Assembly: GCA_016795375.1 (NCBI GenBank)
Contig: JAEUHJ010000151.1
Location: 23,806-87,805, forward strand
Source: Verrucomicrobiaceae bacterium
GTDB lineage: Bacteria; Verrucomicrobiota; Verrucomicrobiia; Verrucomicrobiales; Verrucomicrobiaceae
Length of the DNA: 64,000 nucleotides
Direction of reading: 5' to 3'
Of this stretch, positions 22,101-31,971 are shown in pieces. The position numbers and the translations under genes are program-made. A model generated the notes under the pieces. The model was not told the DNA's origin and did not search any database. It was given only the letters and a program-made list of their open reading frames with translations. Within the stretch, counting starts at the first letter, position 1; every line of letters begins with the position of its first letter.

Positions 22101-22355
22101 GACGAGCTGGAAGGCCAGTGGCGGGATCAATTCGGCGAAAAACTGCCGCACGCGGTCACGAACCTTCTCGTTTGCGCGGGCATCCGCCTCGCCGCATCTC
22201 ATGCGGGTGTCGGCGATGTCGAGATCAAGGAGCGCAAGCTCATGCTCACGCGCAACGGCCGTCACGTCATGGTGCAGGGCAGATTCCCGCGCCTGGCATC
22301 GGCTCCCGGCCACAAGCAGCTTGAGGAGGCGCTGGCGATGCTGCGCACGCTTTGA
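19128..22355 (+). CDS. mfd: Transcription-repair coupling factor
   Basis: Mfd removes RNA polymerase stalled at DNA lesions and recruits UvrA. The frame gives up to 1075 residues. Regions in order: a UvrB-homology N-terminus (ERGQFSRRGGIVDFFSW, RLEFFDDELESIRAFD); the RNA-polymerase-interaction module (GDLVVHKEHGIGRYAGLEV); the RecG-like translocase with Walker A (CADVGFGKTEVA), DEEQ box (VIDEEQRFGVKHKEKFK), LSATPIPRTLY, and motif VI region (RADRFGLADLYQLRGRVGR); and a C-terminal TRCF domain. The ATG at 19128 lies within a transcription terminator, so the true start is probably a later alternative codon such as TTG 19158. The N-terminus is shorter than in E. coli (1148 residues). Confidence 0.95.
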   Translation: MPGRTGPAFLLHSAKRAASRLSKPPPSRARGDALGLVDLVLSKKEFKARAVLDHVTPQAFGFASALLVRRVEKEKRRVWLLCPDVKTQDHVHAELGVWQCPALYFPRLGQVMEGALADPELLAERTAVLSRMTEGESPVMVLCADSLDESAPALAAITEQKRMLVAGAKLDVEILIKELSDAGYERVPVVTERGQFSRRGGIVDFFSWQAEEPLRLEFFDDELESIRAFDLHHQSSIRRLEIAGVILSMSDGSEEAGLVRDHLRKDDFIIQIEGEGDLAAHAHILSGAAEVEGMEDFSAAIHENPLGVFDASDFVLHEARREVFARQIGEWHAQGWRTVIFFHNEAERERFNELQSKLPSSVEAKLGLLYRGFTVPAAKLAVLTGAEIFGRHQQIRRVRGSKLDEAETLRKARDVLSELREGDLVVHKEHGIGRYAGLEVREGGKKEEVLVLHYAEGAKLFVPLAHVHMVSRYVGVGGKAPSLSRLSEARWKKTRATAEKSVEEFAARMLSVAAERQTLKAFSHPPDTRWQVEFEESFLYRETPDQLRSAEEIKRDMEAGKPMDRLLCADVGFGKTEVAIRAAFKAVMGGRQVAILVPTTVLARQHWENIRQRMSEFPVTVEMLCRLTPANKEREIVKGISEGTVDIVVGTHRVISKDVRFKNLGLAVIDEEQRFGVKHKEKFKDIFRLVDVLTLSATPIPRTLYLALMGMRDMSTIETPPPNKQAVQTQICPYDERVIQQAVDAEIERGGQVFFLHNRVATIEKIAQRIRELCPKARVLVGHGQMESELLEDIMHTFVDGEADVLVCTTIIESGVDIPNANTIIIDRADRFGLADLYQLRGRVGRGGVQAHAYLLLPRDAVTAGDARKRVNAIKQYAGLGSGFKIALRDLEIRGAGNLLGTEQSGHIAAIGFDLYCQMLKQSVARMQGRRVARPVEVGLRADFLVMSEALMLQAEKSATPAFLPSTFIEDAKMRITAYRQLGEIMTRKELDELEGQWRDQFGEKLPHAVTNLLVCAGIRLAASHAGVGDVEIKERKLMLTRNGRHVMVQGRFPRLASAPGHKQLEEALAMLRTL
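19130..19160 (+). terminator. Intrinsic terminator after the alpha/beta hydrolase gene
   Basis: A perfect 8-bp GC stem (GCCGGGCC at 19130-19137, GGCCCGGC at 19143-19150) with loop GCACA, followed by the T-rich run GTTTCTTTTG. It lies 77 bases after the hydrolase stop. It also overlaps the first codons of the longest mfd reading frame, whose ATG is at 19128. Confidence 0.82.
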
Positions 22356-23198
22356 TCAGAGCAGCTTTGACAATGTCTCGTCGAACAACTTCTGCGCCGC
22401 GGCTTCGCCGAGCGCGTAGCCGGTTTTCAGGCGGCCGGGAAACAGCGGCGATGGACGCGGATGCACCGTGGACACCAGTGTGATTTTTTTTCCGTGCAGG
22501 CGGGCCAGCTCCAGGCGGTCGGCCAGAATCTGGCGGCTCATGGTCTCATGCGAGGCGGCGACGGCGGAGAGCATCCGCGCTGGAATCAGCCGGGGCGGTC
22601 TGCCGCAAGGCCGGGTGATGCGGTGCATGATGATGTGGTCGATGTCAGCATCGTGGAACCACGGGTCGATGGGGATTTCATGCGCGACGCCGCCGTCAGT
22701 GCATGCGCGTCCGCCGAACTCAAGAGGTGAGAAGATCATCGGCACGCAGGCGCTCGCGGCCATGGCCCTGGCCAGCGGCCCCTGGCCCGGAAAAAGGGTC
22801 TCCGCGCCCTCCAGATCGCTCAAAGCGATCATCAACCTTGGATTGACGAGGGATTCGATGTCGCGCAGGCCGACGAGGGATTCAAAAAAGGCGACGGCGC
22901 CATGCGGGTTGAAAAACCCGGGATGACGGTGCTTGAAGACATCGACGAGCTGATGCCAGATCCAGCGCGTGTGTGATGCGAAGGAAAGATACAACCGTCT
23001 GCCAAGGACGGCCTGCTTGATCGTCTCCTGGTCCACGCCCGCGGCATAGAGTCCGGCCGTGATCGCCCCGGCGGAGGAGCCTGCGACCGCCACGGGGCGC
23101 ACGCCGAGCGCATGCAGCCGTGCCATGAAACCCGCATGTGTCGCGTAGCCCATGAATGACGCGCCGAGGGAGATGGCGATGCGCGGCGTGGAACTCAT
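22356..23198 (-). CDS. Patatin-like phospholipase
   Basis: 280 residues from ATG 23198 (MSSTPRIAISLGASF). The catalytic dyad of patatins is visible: nucleophile elbow VAGSSAGAITAGLYAAG (G-x-S-x-G) and the DGG box CTDGGVAHEIP. The glycine-rich oxyanion loop is degenerate (GASFMGYATHAGF rather than GGGxRG). Patatins hydrolyse acyl esters of phospholipids or lysophospholipids. There is no signal peptide, so it acts in the cytoplasm or on the inner leaflet. The start overlaps the upstream membrane-protein stop by ATGA. It is the last gene of a four-gene operon with a ketoreductase and acyl carrier protein, and abuts the convergent mfd stop directly. Confidence 0.88.
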   Translation of the reverse strand: MSSTPRIAISLGASFMGYATHAGFMARLHALGVRPVAVAGSSAGAITAGLYAAGVDQETIKQAVLGRRLYLSFASHTRWIWHQLVDVFKHRHPGFFNPHGAVAFFESLVGLRDIESLVNPRLMIALSDLEGAETLFPGQGPLARAMAASACVPMIFSPLEFGGRACTDGGVAHEIPIDPWFHDADIDHIIMHRITRPCGRPPRLIPARMLSAVAASHETMSRQILADRLELARLHGKKITLVSTVHPRPSPLFPGRLKTGYALGEAAAQKLFDETLSKLL

Positions 23199-24214
23199 GA
23201 TGCCACCTCGTCCGTCCTGTGCCTGGATTGCAGGAACAACAGTCCGCCGACGAGTCCCCAGAAGAGATTCAGCAACCAGCCGGCGAGCGAGGCGGAGACG
23301 CCCACGGTCTCCGGCACGGAGGCCAGCCCGGCCAGCAGCGCCTCGAAGGTATGTTCGCGCACGCCGAGCCCTGACACGGACACCGGCAGTGACGCGGCGG
23401 CATCCACCACGGGCATCGCGGTGAAGACATCCAGCACCCCGGCCATGCCGCCCACGGCGCGCAGTCCGCAGTAAAAACTCATGAAGAACAGCACATGCAT
23501 GACAATGCCCACCAGCGTGGCGGGAAGCACGCGTCCGCGCAGTTGCATGAAGACCCCATGTGCGCGCTCCAAACGGGTGAAGACGCCCGCGAACAGCGGC
23601 CGGCCGAAGACGCGCGGGAAGGTGCGCCGTCCCCAGGAGAGCACCGCGGGTTTCATCAAAATCCATCCCATGAGGATGCCGGCCGCCGCGCCGCCCACAT
23701 ACATGGTGTAGCCGGCGATGAGCACACGGGTATTGCCCCCCAGCGCGTACCAGCGTTCGTGGATGGCCAGCACGCACAGCAGGAACAGCACGGCCACCGA
23801 CAGCAGTCCGGTGAGATGATCCAGCAGCAGCGACATGCCCACGGGCATCGTCCTGCCTGGCAGACGACGCGAGAGGGACATGATCTTGTAGGCGTCGCCG
23901 CCCATCACGCCGATGGAGCTGATGTTGAAGAACGCGCCCACGATTTCCGCGCGCAGGACGGCCCCCAACGGCAGGGCAGGCGCCAGGCCGCGCAGCAGGA
24001 TGTGCCAGCGCACGGCGGTGAGAAACAGGGAGGCAAAGGCACAGGCGATGCCAGCCGCCGCCCACGGCCAGTTCGCCAGCATGGCGCCGAGCCGCGGCGC
24101 GATCTCCGCGATCAGGTCATGCTCCTGGAACAACAGCCACAGCAGCGCCGCGCTGATGACCAGGCGCAGGGAGATGGAAAGGAGCCGCTTCACAACACAG
24201 GAAGGCGGGATCAC
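23195..24214 (-). CDS. Lysylphosphatidylglycerol synthase TM-domain/flippase-like membrane protein
   Basis: 339 residues, starting at GTG 24214 inside a GTGA overlap with the acyl carrier protein stop. It is a polytopic membrane protein of the LPG_synthase_TM/UPF0104 superfamily: about eight hydrophobic segments, with the family-typical SLFLTAVRWHILLRG, FFNISSIGVMGGDAYKIMSLSRR and MSLLLDHLTGLLSV, and near the end the VVDAAASLPVSVSGLGVREH signature. Relatives translocate lipids or glycolipids between leaflets (MprF-type, AglD-like), and the exact substrate is not predictable. Tight coupling to an ACP and a patatin suggests a role in handling a specialised acyl lipid. Confidence 0.88.
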   Translation of the reverse strand: MIPPSCVVKRLLSISLRLVISAALLWLLFQEHDLIAEIAPRLGAMLANWPWAAAGIACAFASLFLTAVRWHILLRGLAPALPLGAVLRAEIVGAFFNISSIGVMGGDAYKIMSLSRRLPGRTMPVGMSLLLDHLTGLLSVAVLFLLCVLAIHERWYALGGNTRVLIAGYTMYVGGAAAGILMGWILMKPAVLSWGRRTFPRVFGRPLFAGVFTRLERAHGVFMQLRGRVLPATLVGIVMHVLFFMSFYCGLRAVGGMAGVLDVFTAMPVVDAAASLPVSVSGLGVREHTFEALLAGLASVPETVGVSASLAGWLLNLFWGLVGGLLFLQSRHRTDEVAS

Positions 24215-24468
24215 GCTGCCGCCTGCCTCTTCTCCAGCGCGTCGGCGATGGTGCCCACGCTGTGCAGAACGCGCCTGGCCTGTTCCTGGTCGGACATTTT
24301 GAAGCCGAAATTCTTCTCGAGCATCACCACGACCTGCAGCGCATCCACGGAGTCCAGGCCGATGCCGGCCGGGCCGAAGAGGGGCGTGTCATCGCCGATG
24401 TCGTCCGTCTTCATGTCGAGCATGAGCTCGGTGATGAGAAGCTCTTTGAGGCGCTGGCGGATGGGCAT
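24211..24468 (-). CDS. Acyl carrier protein
   Basis: 85 residues, the normal size for a stand-alone ACP. The phosphopantetheine attachment motif is present as GIGLDSVDALQVVVMLEKNF (Ser in DSVD, with Ala where AcpP has Leu-Glu). The protein has the four-helix ACP pattern, ending in an Ala-rich tail. It overlaps the downstream membrane-protein gene by GTGA and starts 35 bases after the ketoreductase stop. The location beside a ketoreductase, without fabD/fabF, suggests a dedicated carrier rather than the housekeeping AcpP; this is inferred from context. Confidence 0.9.
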   Translation of the reverse strand: MPIRQRLKELLITELMLDMKTDDIGDDTPLFGPAGIGLDSVDALQVVVMLEKNFGFKMSDQEQARRVLHSVGTIADALEKRQAAA

Positions 24469-24503
24469 GCGGGAAGTTCGTTTCGTGGGAGAGGGCGGAC
24501 GCG

Positions 24504-25232
24504 TCAGAGCATCCCGCCGTCGATTTTGAGGGTCGATCCAGTGATATAGCTCGCCTCAGCACTGGCAAGAAAGAAAACCGCCGCCGCCACTTCCGAAGGC
24601 TCCGCAAAACGGCGCATCGGCAGTTGCATTTTCAGCGTCTTCAGGCGCTCCGCCGTCCAGTCAGCCGGCAATCCGCCCTCGATGTAGCCGGGACACACCG
24701 CGTTCACCGTGATGCCCATCCGCGCCGACTCCTTGGCGAGGCTTTGCGTCAGCCCGATCACACCGGCCTTCGCCGCGGCGTAGTTCGTCTGGCCTGCGGG
24801 CGACCAGATCGCGCTGAGGGACGCTATGTTCACGATCCGGCCCTGGCATTGCCGCATCATCCCCGGCAACACCGCCTGGCAGCCGTGGAAGACCGCGTTG
24901 AGATTCGCGTCCAGCACGCGCGACCATTGATCCTGCGCCATGTTCGCCAGCAGGGCGTCCTCGTGAAAGCCGGCATTGTTGATCAAAGCCCCCAGCGGCC
25001 TGTCCCTGCCTTCGATTTCCCCCATCGCTGTCTTCCAGGACTCCGGGGAGGTGATTTCCAGGAAGATCATGTCAGCGCGGCCGGGAAACCGCGCCGCCAG
25101 CTCCCGGGCGCGATCACGCCGCTCCCGCACACCGAGAAACACATGGCAGTCCGCCTCCCGTGCCAGGAAGCTCTCGGCGATGGCGAGGCCCAGGGCGCCG
25201 TTCGCGCCGGTGATGAGGATGCTGCGGTGCAT
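24504..25232 (-). CDS. SDR-family 3-oxoacyl-ACP reductase (FabG-like)
   Basis: 242 residues of a classical short-chain dehydrogenase. Visible are the NAD(P)-binding ITGANGALGLAIAESF (TGxxxGxG), the structural INNAG, the catalytic Ser in IVNIASLSA, the YxxxK pair in TNYAAAKAGVIG, VNAVCPGYIEGG, and the FabG-type end SYITGSTLKIDGGML. Beside an acyl carrier protein it most likely reduces 3-oxoacyl-ACP with NADPH. It is the first gene of the four-gene operon; the terminator of secDF lies 87 bases upstream, so the promoter should be between 25233 and 25318. It may be a specialised paralogue rather than the primary FabG. Confidence 0.88.
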   Translation of the reverse strand: MHRSILITGANGALGLAIAESFLAREADCHVFLGVRERRDRARELAARFPGRADMIFLEITSPESWKTAMGEIEGRDRPLGALINNAGFHEDALLANMAQDQWSRVLDANLNAVFHGCQAVLPGMMRQCQGRIVNIASLSAIWSPAGQTNYAAAKAGVIGLTQSLAKESARMGITVNAVCPGYIEGGLPADWTAERLKTLKMQLPMRRFAEPSEVAAAVFFLASAEASYITGSTLKIDGGML

Positions 25233-25318
25233 GCGACCTGTTTTGCCGTTTCACACCCGGAGTTTCAAGCGGAGAGATTCTCCAATGGCGCGGACGTGCC
25301 GCCCGCCGCCAGTGATGC

Positions 25319-25353
25319 GAAACAAAAAGCACGCGGCTTTTGCGGCCGCGTGC
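25319..25353 (-). terminator. Intrinsic terminator of the tgt-yajC-secDF operon
   Basis: Read on the minus strand, a perfect 9-bp stem (GCACGCGGC at 25353-25345, GCCGCGTGC at 25337-25329) with a 7-base loop is followed by TTTTTGTTT. It begins 24 bases past the secDF stop codon and separates that operon from the ketoreductase/ACP operon. Confidence 0.9.
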
Positions 25354-25377
25354 CTGGGTGGGAGTCCCCGGATGGCA

Positions 25378-27798
25378 TCAAGCCTTCCCCCCCGCCGCGG
25401 CCGCGGCAGCGATGGCCTGCTGGGCCTTCATCTGCTCGATCTGTGCGTCGAGCACCTGGCGTTTCAGGCTGGTGCCGGTCTTCTTCGCGTACCACAGCAC
25501 GAGCGGGCTGGCGATGAAGATGGAGGAGTAGGTGCCCAGCAGCACGCCGATGGTGATGGGCATGGCGAACTCGAGCATGGCCGGATTGCCGAGGAAGAGC
25601 AGCACGACCATCGGCGCGAGGGCCGTGGGGCCAGTGAGCAGCGTGCGGGAGAGCGTCTTGCAGATGGCCTCGTTCATCAGCTCGCGCATGGAGCCGCCGC
25701 TGCCGCCCTGGATGGTCTCGCGGATGCGGTCGAAGACGACGATGGTGTCGTTGATGGAGTAACCGGCGATGGTGAGCAGCGCGCCGACGTGGATGATGCT
25801 CATCTCCTGGCCGAAGAGCACGCAAAGGCCGGGCACCATGAGCACGTCGTGGAAGAGGGCGATGATGGCGCCGAGGGCGAAGGCGAACTCATAGCGCATC
25901 ATCAAATAGGCGAAGATGGCGATGAGCGCGATGCCCATGGCGATGAGAGAGGTGGTCATCGCCTCGTCACCGATCACGCCGCCCACGGTGGCGATGCTGG
26001 TGCCTGCGAGAGTGTCGTCCTTCCATTTGCCGGTGATGGCGCCCTGGATCACCGGGCCGCTCTTTTCCTCGCAGCGGATGCTGAGGTTCAGCGCGCCGGT
26101 GGTGGGGTCGCTCTTGCGTTGGATGTAGTAGGTGCCGAGTTCCTTGCCATCCGGCTGCTTGAGCCCTTTGAAAACGGCGTCGAACTCGCCGTCGGTGATG
26201 TTCTTTCCGGTTTTGAGCACCACGTCCACACGGCCGCCGCCGCGGAAGTCGATGCCGAGGCTCGATTTCCCCTTCACCGCCAGCGTGGCGAAGGAAATCG
26301 CGGTGACGACGAGGGAGGCGATGATGAACTTGGGCGCGGCGGAAAGGATGTCGAAAATCTTGTCAGGGATGATCTTGGTGGTGTGGATCTTCTTCAGGAT
26401 GTTCTTGTCCACGATCCAGATGAAGATCACGCGGGTGACGATGAGCGCGCCGACCATGGAGGAGAGCAGGCCGATCATGAGCGTGACGGCGAACCCCTTG
26501 ACCAGGCCGCCGGAAATCATGAACAGAATGACCGCGGAGATGAGCGTGGTGATGTTCGAGTCCGCGATGGCGGAGAATGCCTTCTCATACGCGGCGTCCA
26601 GCGCGGCGGCCAGGGACTTGCCCGCCTCCATTTCCTCGCGCAGGCGTTCGTAGATGAGCACGTTCGCATCCACGGCCATGCCGATGGTCAGGACGAGGCC
26701 GGCGATGCCGGGCATGGTGAGCGTGAAGCCGAAAAGGGACATCGCGCCGAAGAGGATGGCCATGTTGATGACCAGGCCGATGATCGCCACGAAGCCAGCC
26801 AGGCGGTAGATGAAGAACATGAACAGCGTGGTGATGACCAGCGCGGCGATGCCGACCCACTTGCCCTGGTCGATCGATGACTGGCCGTAGGCGGAGGAGA
26901 CGGAGCTTTCCGAGAGGATGACCATCGGATTGCGCAGCGGATTGTTCAGCAACGTGGCCAGTGTGTCGGCCTCCTGCGGGGTGAAGCCCTTGCTGCCGCC
27001 GGAGATCTCGGCGCGGCCGCCGTAGTTTTTGGCACGCAGGGAAGGCGCGGAGTGGATGAAGCCGTCCACGATGATCGCCATCTGGTGCTGGTAGTGCACC
27101 GCGGCCAGCTCATCGAAACGTTTCGCTCCCTCGCTGTTGAGCTCCAGCACGACCTTGTTGCCCTCGGCATCGACGATGCGGTAGGTTTTGGCGACGACAT
27201 CGCCCTCCAGGTCCGGCATGTCGCGCACGAGCTCGGAGATGGCCAGCACGGTGCCGTCCTTCGCGGTTTCAGGCACACGGTACTGCATTTCCATCCAGCC
27301 CGGTTCCTTGATGCCGCCACGGGCCTTTATCTGCTCCAGTTTTGCCCTGCCATCGGGATGCACGCGGCGGAATTCGAGATGCGCCACCTGCTGGATTTTG
27401 TCGCGCACGTCCTTGACCTCGTCCGCCGAGATGCCCGGCATCTGGATCACCACGCGGTCGGCTCCTTCAGGCTGGAGGGCGAGGTCTTTCGAGCCGTCCG
27501 GGCTGAGGCGCTTCTCCAGGATGCCGATGGCCTGCTGCACGTCGGATGACGTGACTGCGCGCGGCGTGCCGTCCTCGTTCTTGCCCGGCTCCAGCTTCAC
27601 GATGAACTCGCTCCCGCCCTGGAGGTCGATGCCCAGCTTGATGCCCAGCGCGTCCACGGTGTAGAGCGAGGCAAAGGCGGTCAGCGCGATGAGCAGCGTG
27701 CCGGTGATCCGCTTGGTCTTGTGGACGGCGGTGCCGACATAGATGAGCAGCATCAGCAGGATCGTGGCACCGACGAGGAAGGTGGCGAAGGGGTTCAT
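25378..27798 (-). CDS. secDF: Fused protein translocase subunit SecDF
   Basis: About 806 residues from ATG 27798 (MNPFATFLVGATI). SecD and SecF, separate in E. coli, are joined here. The SecD half has its first periplasmic domain after an N-terminal hydrophobic region (GIDLQGGSEFIVKLEPG), the P1 domain with PDGSKDLALQPEGADRVVIQ, and a membrane block with AGLVLTIGMAVDANVLIYERL. The SecF half begins about residue 500 with LGIDFRGGGRVDVVL and continues to GYSINDTIVVFDRIRE. SecDF uses proton motive force to help late stages of Sec export. It lies 42 bases downstream of yajC. The C-terminus is Ala/Gln-rich (KAQQAIAAAAAAGGKA). Confidence 0.96.
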   Translation of the reverse strand: MNPFATFLVGATILLMLLIYVGTAVHKTKRITGTLLIALTAFASLYTVDALGIKLGIDLQGGSEFIVKLEPGKNEDGTPRAVTSSDVQQAIGILEKRLSPDGSKDLALQPEGADRVVIQMPGISADEVKDVRDKIQQVAHLEFRRVHPDGRAKLEQIKARGGIKEPGWMEMQYRVPETAKDGTVLAISELVRDMPDLEGDVVAKTYRIVDAEGNKVVLELNSEGAKRFDELAAVHYQHQMAIIVDGFIHSAPSLRAKNYGGRAEISGGSKGFTPQEADTLATLLNNPLRNPMVILSESSVSSAYGQSSIDQGKWVGIAALVITTLFMFFIYRLAGFVAIIGLVINMAILFGAMSLFGFTLTMPGIAGLVLTIGMAVDANVLIYERLREEMEAGKSLAAALDAAYEKAFSAIADSNITTLISAVILFMISGGLVKGFAVTLMIGLLSSMVGALIVTRVIFIWIVDKNILKKIHTTKIIPDKIFDILSAAPKFIIASLVVTAISFATLAVKGKSSLGIDFRGGGRVDVVLKTGKNITDGEFDAVFKGLKQPDGKELGTYYIQRKSDPTTGALNLSIRCEEKSGPVIQGAITGKWKDDTLAGTSIATVGGVIGDEAMTTSLIAMGIALIAIFAYLMMRYEFAFALGAIIALFHDVLMVPGLCVLFGQEMSIIHVGALLTIAGYSINDTIVVFDRIRETIQGGSGGSMRELMNEAICKTLSRTLLTGPTALAPMVVLLFLGNPAMLEFAMPITIGVLLGTYSSIFIASPLVLWYAKKTGTSLKRQVLDAQIEQMKAQQAIAAAAAAGGKA

Positions 27799-27840
27799 GA
27801 CTGGAGGGGGAGGTGGAAAGATGAAAGCTGGAAACAAAAA

Positions 27841-29989
<2,149 letters not shown>

Positions 29990-30121
29990 GGGGATAAAAC
30001 GAATGCCATCTGCGGAGTCAACGTGGAAAACGGCGCGGCCGGGAAGTGGCGCATAAGCTGGAAATGCGGAGCACGCTCGCCGCTTGCTCATTTCTCAATC
30101 CGCCCTACTCTCGCCGCCCTT

Positions 30122-31237
30122 ATGCTCAGAGCCGGTATCGTTGGCCTTCCGAACGTTGGCAAATCCACCCTTTTCAATGCTGTCACCCGCACCCGTAAGG
30201 CGGAGGCGGCGAACTATCCCTTCTGCACCATCGAGCCGAACACCGGCGTCGTGACCGTGCCGGACGAGCGCCTCGCCGTGCTCTCGAAGCTCTCCGGCTC
30301 GCAGAAACTCGTGCCTGCCGCGATTGAATTCGTGGACATCGCCGGTCTCGTGAAAGGCGCGAGCCAGGGGGAGGGCCTCGGCAACAAGTTCCTCAGCCAC
30401 ATTCGTGAAGTGGATGCGATCGTCCATGTCGTGCGCTGCTTTGAAAACGGCGACATCACCCACGTCAGCGGCACGATAGACCCCGTGGCCGACATTGAGG
30501 TCATCAACACGGAGCTCATCCTGGCCGACATGGACGCCGTGCAGCGCCGCAAGGACAAGGCCGAGAAGAACGCCAAGCGAGGCGAAAAAGAGGCCAAGGC
30601 CGAGCTTTCCCTCTGTGAAAAGCTGATCCCGCATTTCGACGCCGGAAAACCCGCCGTGACGCTCGAACTCGGCGATGACGAACGCAAGCTGCTCAAATCC
30701 TTCTTCCTCCTCACCTCGAAGCCCTGCATCTTCGCCTGCAACGTCGCGGAAAGCGACCTCGCATCCGCGAGCAGCGATCCGGACAACCATCCCTTCGTCG
30801 GCAAGGTGCGCGAATACGTCAAACACGCTCACGAGGCCACTGCCGTCGTTGTCAGCGCTGCCATCGAGAGCGAGTTGATTGATTTGAGCGACGAGGACGC
30901 GAAGGCTTATCTCGCCGACATCGGCGTCACGGACAGCGGCGTGTCGCGGCTGATCAAAGGCGCTTACGATTTGCTCGGTTTGCAGACCTATCTGACCACG
31001 GGCGAGAAAGAAACCCGCGCCTGGACCATCACTAAGGGCATGAAGGCTCCGCAGGCCGCCGGCGTCATCCACGGCGACTTCGAGCGCGGCTTCATCGCCG
31101 GTGAAATCGTCCACTTCAACGACCTCGTCGAACTCGGCTCCAATGCCAAATGCCGTGAGAAGGGCAAGCTGCGCATCGAAGGCAAGGAATACGTCATGCG
31201 TGACGGCGACGTCGTCGAATGGCGTTTCAATGTGTGA
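30122..31237 (+). CDS. ychF: Redox-responsive P-loop ATPase YchF (OLA1 family)
   Basis: 371 residues from ATG 30122, the usual length. The Obg-type fold shows Walker A GLPNVGKST, switch region YPFCTIEPNTG, Walker B/G3 VDIAGLVKGASQGEGLG, and the altered G4 (CNVAESD in place of NKxD), which explains the known ATP rather than GTP preference. The C-terminal TGS domain includes KETRAWTITKGMKAPQAAGVIH and ends with EYVMRDGDVVEWRFNV. It binds ribosomes and is implicated in stress responses in other bacteria. It ends six bases from the convergent stop at 31244. Confidence 0.97.
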   Translation: MLRAGIVGLPNVGKSTLFNAVTRTRKAEAANYPFCTIEPNTGVVTVPDERLAVLSKLSGSQKLVPAAIEFVDIAGLVKGASQGEGLGNKFLSHIREVDAIVHVVRCFENGDITHVSGTIDPVADIEVINTELILADMDAVQRRKDKAEKNAKRGEKEAKAELSLCEKLIPHFDAGKPAVTLELGDDERKLLKSFFLLTSKPCIFACNVAESDLASASSDPDNHPFVGKVREYVKHAHEATAVVVSAAIESELIDLSDEDAKAYLADIGVTDSGVSRLIKGAYDLLGLQTYLTTGEKETRAWTITKGMKAPQAAGVIHGDFERGFIAGEIVHFNDLVELGSNAKCREKGKLRIEGKEYVMRDGDVVEWRFNV

Positions 31238-31243
31238 ACGTGC

Positions 31244-31792
31244 TCACTGGGCTTCCTTCCAGATCCGCCCCTGTCCTGTGCGGAAGCCGCGCTCCAGGCT
31301 TTGGAACAGCGAGTTCAGCCGCGCCTCGTCCTTGATCACATATTCCACCGTGTGCGCGTGTGTGGAGGTGGGGTAATTCTTCACCACCTTCGGCGTCGTC
31401 AGCTCCGGGGAGACACGCCCCGCCGCCTGCTCGAACATGCCTTTCGCACGATCCAGCGCCTGCGTACCCGCCGTCACCGCGTTGCTGCCTGTTTCCGGTT
31501 TGTAGGGCTCGAGGAAGTAGAAGCGCACCACCTGCGCCGAGTTCAGCGTCAAGTTCACCTCGACGACACGCGCCACGCCGTCGGAGATGTACTCATGCAT
31601 CGACAGCGCGATGATCGAGTTGCAGCGCACGATGTAATTCCCGCCGTTCATGCGCCCGTCCCACAAGCCGTCACGCGTCGGCGTGTCCCCCTGCTGCTGG
31701 CCGCCCTGGCCGGTGGTGTTCTGAGCGGGGGCTGTCTGCGCATGCAGGGCTGCGGAAGAGACGAGCAGGAGAGTGGCGAGAATGGTTTTCAT
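31244..31792 (-). CDS. Secreted hypothetical protein
   Basis: 182 residues from ATG 31792 (MKTILATLLLVSSAALHAQ), which gives a clean signal peptide; an upstream ATG at 31960 would place 56 unrelated residues before it. After a Gln/Gly-rich linker (NTTGQGGQQQGDTPTRDG) comes a compact domain with VARVVEVNLTLNSAQVVRFYF and VKNYPTSTHAHTVEYVIKDEARL. The family was not recognised. It converges on ychF with almost no gap and lies divergent from the DUF1501 gene at 31972. Confidence 0.72.
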   Translation of the reverse strand: MKTILATLLLVSSAALHAQTAPAQNTTGQGGQQQGDTPTRDGLWDGRMNGGNYIVRCNSIIALSMHEYISDGVARVVEVNLTLNSAQVVRFYFLEPYKPETGSNAVTAGTQALDRAKGMFEQAAGRVSPELTTPKVVKNYPTSTHAHTVEYVIKDEARLNSLFQSLERGFRTGQGRIWKEAQ

Positions 31793-31971
31793 GGCAGGAT
31801 ATGCGGTGAGACTAGCATGGGCTCCGCATGGGTGAACAACCCTTTCTTTGAAGGAACGTTGCGCGCAGGCTGCCTGGCATCGCCGGAAAGCCCCATCGGC
31901 CAAAGCGTCATCATCCATTAGGTTTGGCCTTCTGGAGACGTATTCTCGTCCTGCAACCACCCTACGCGCCC

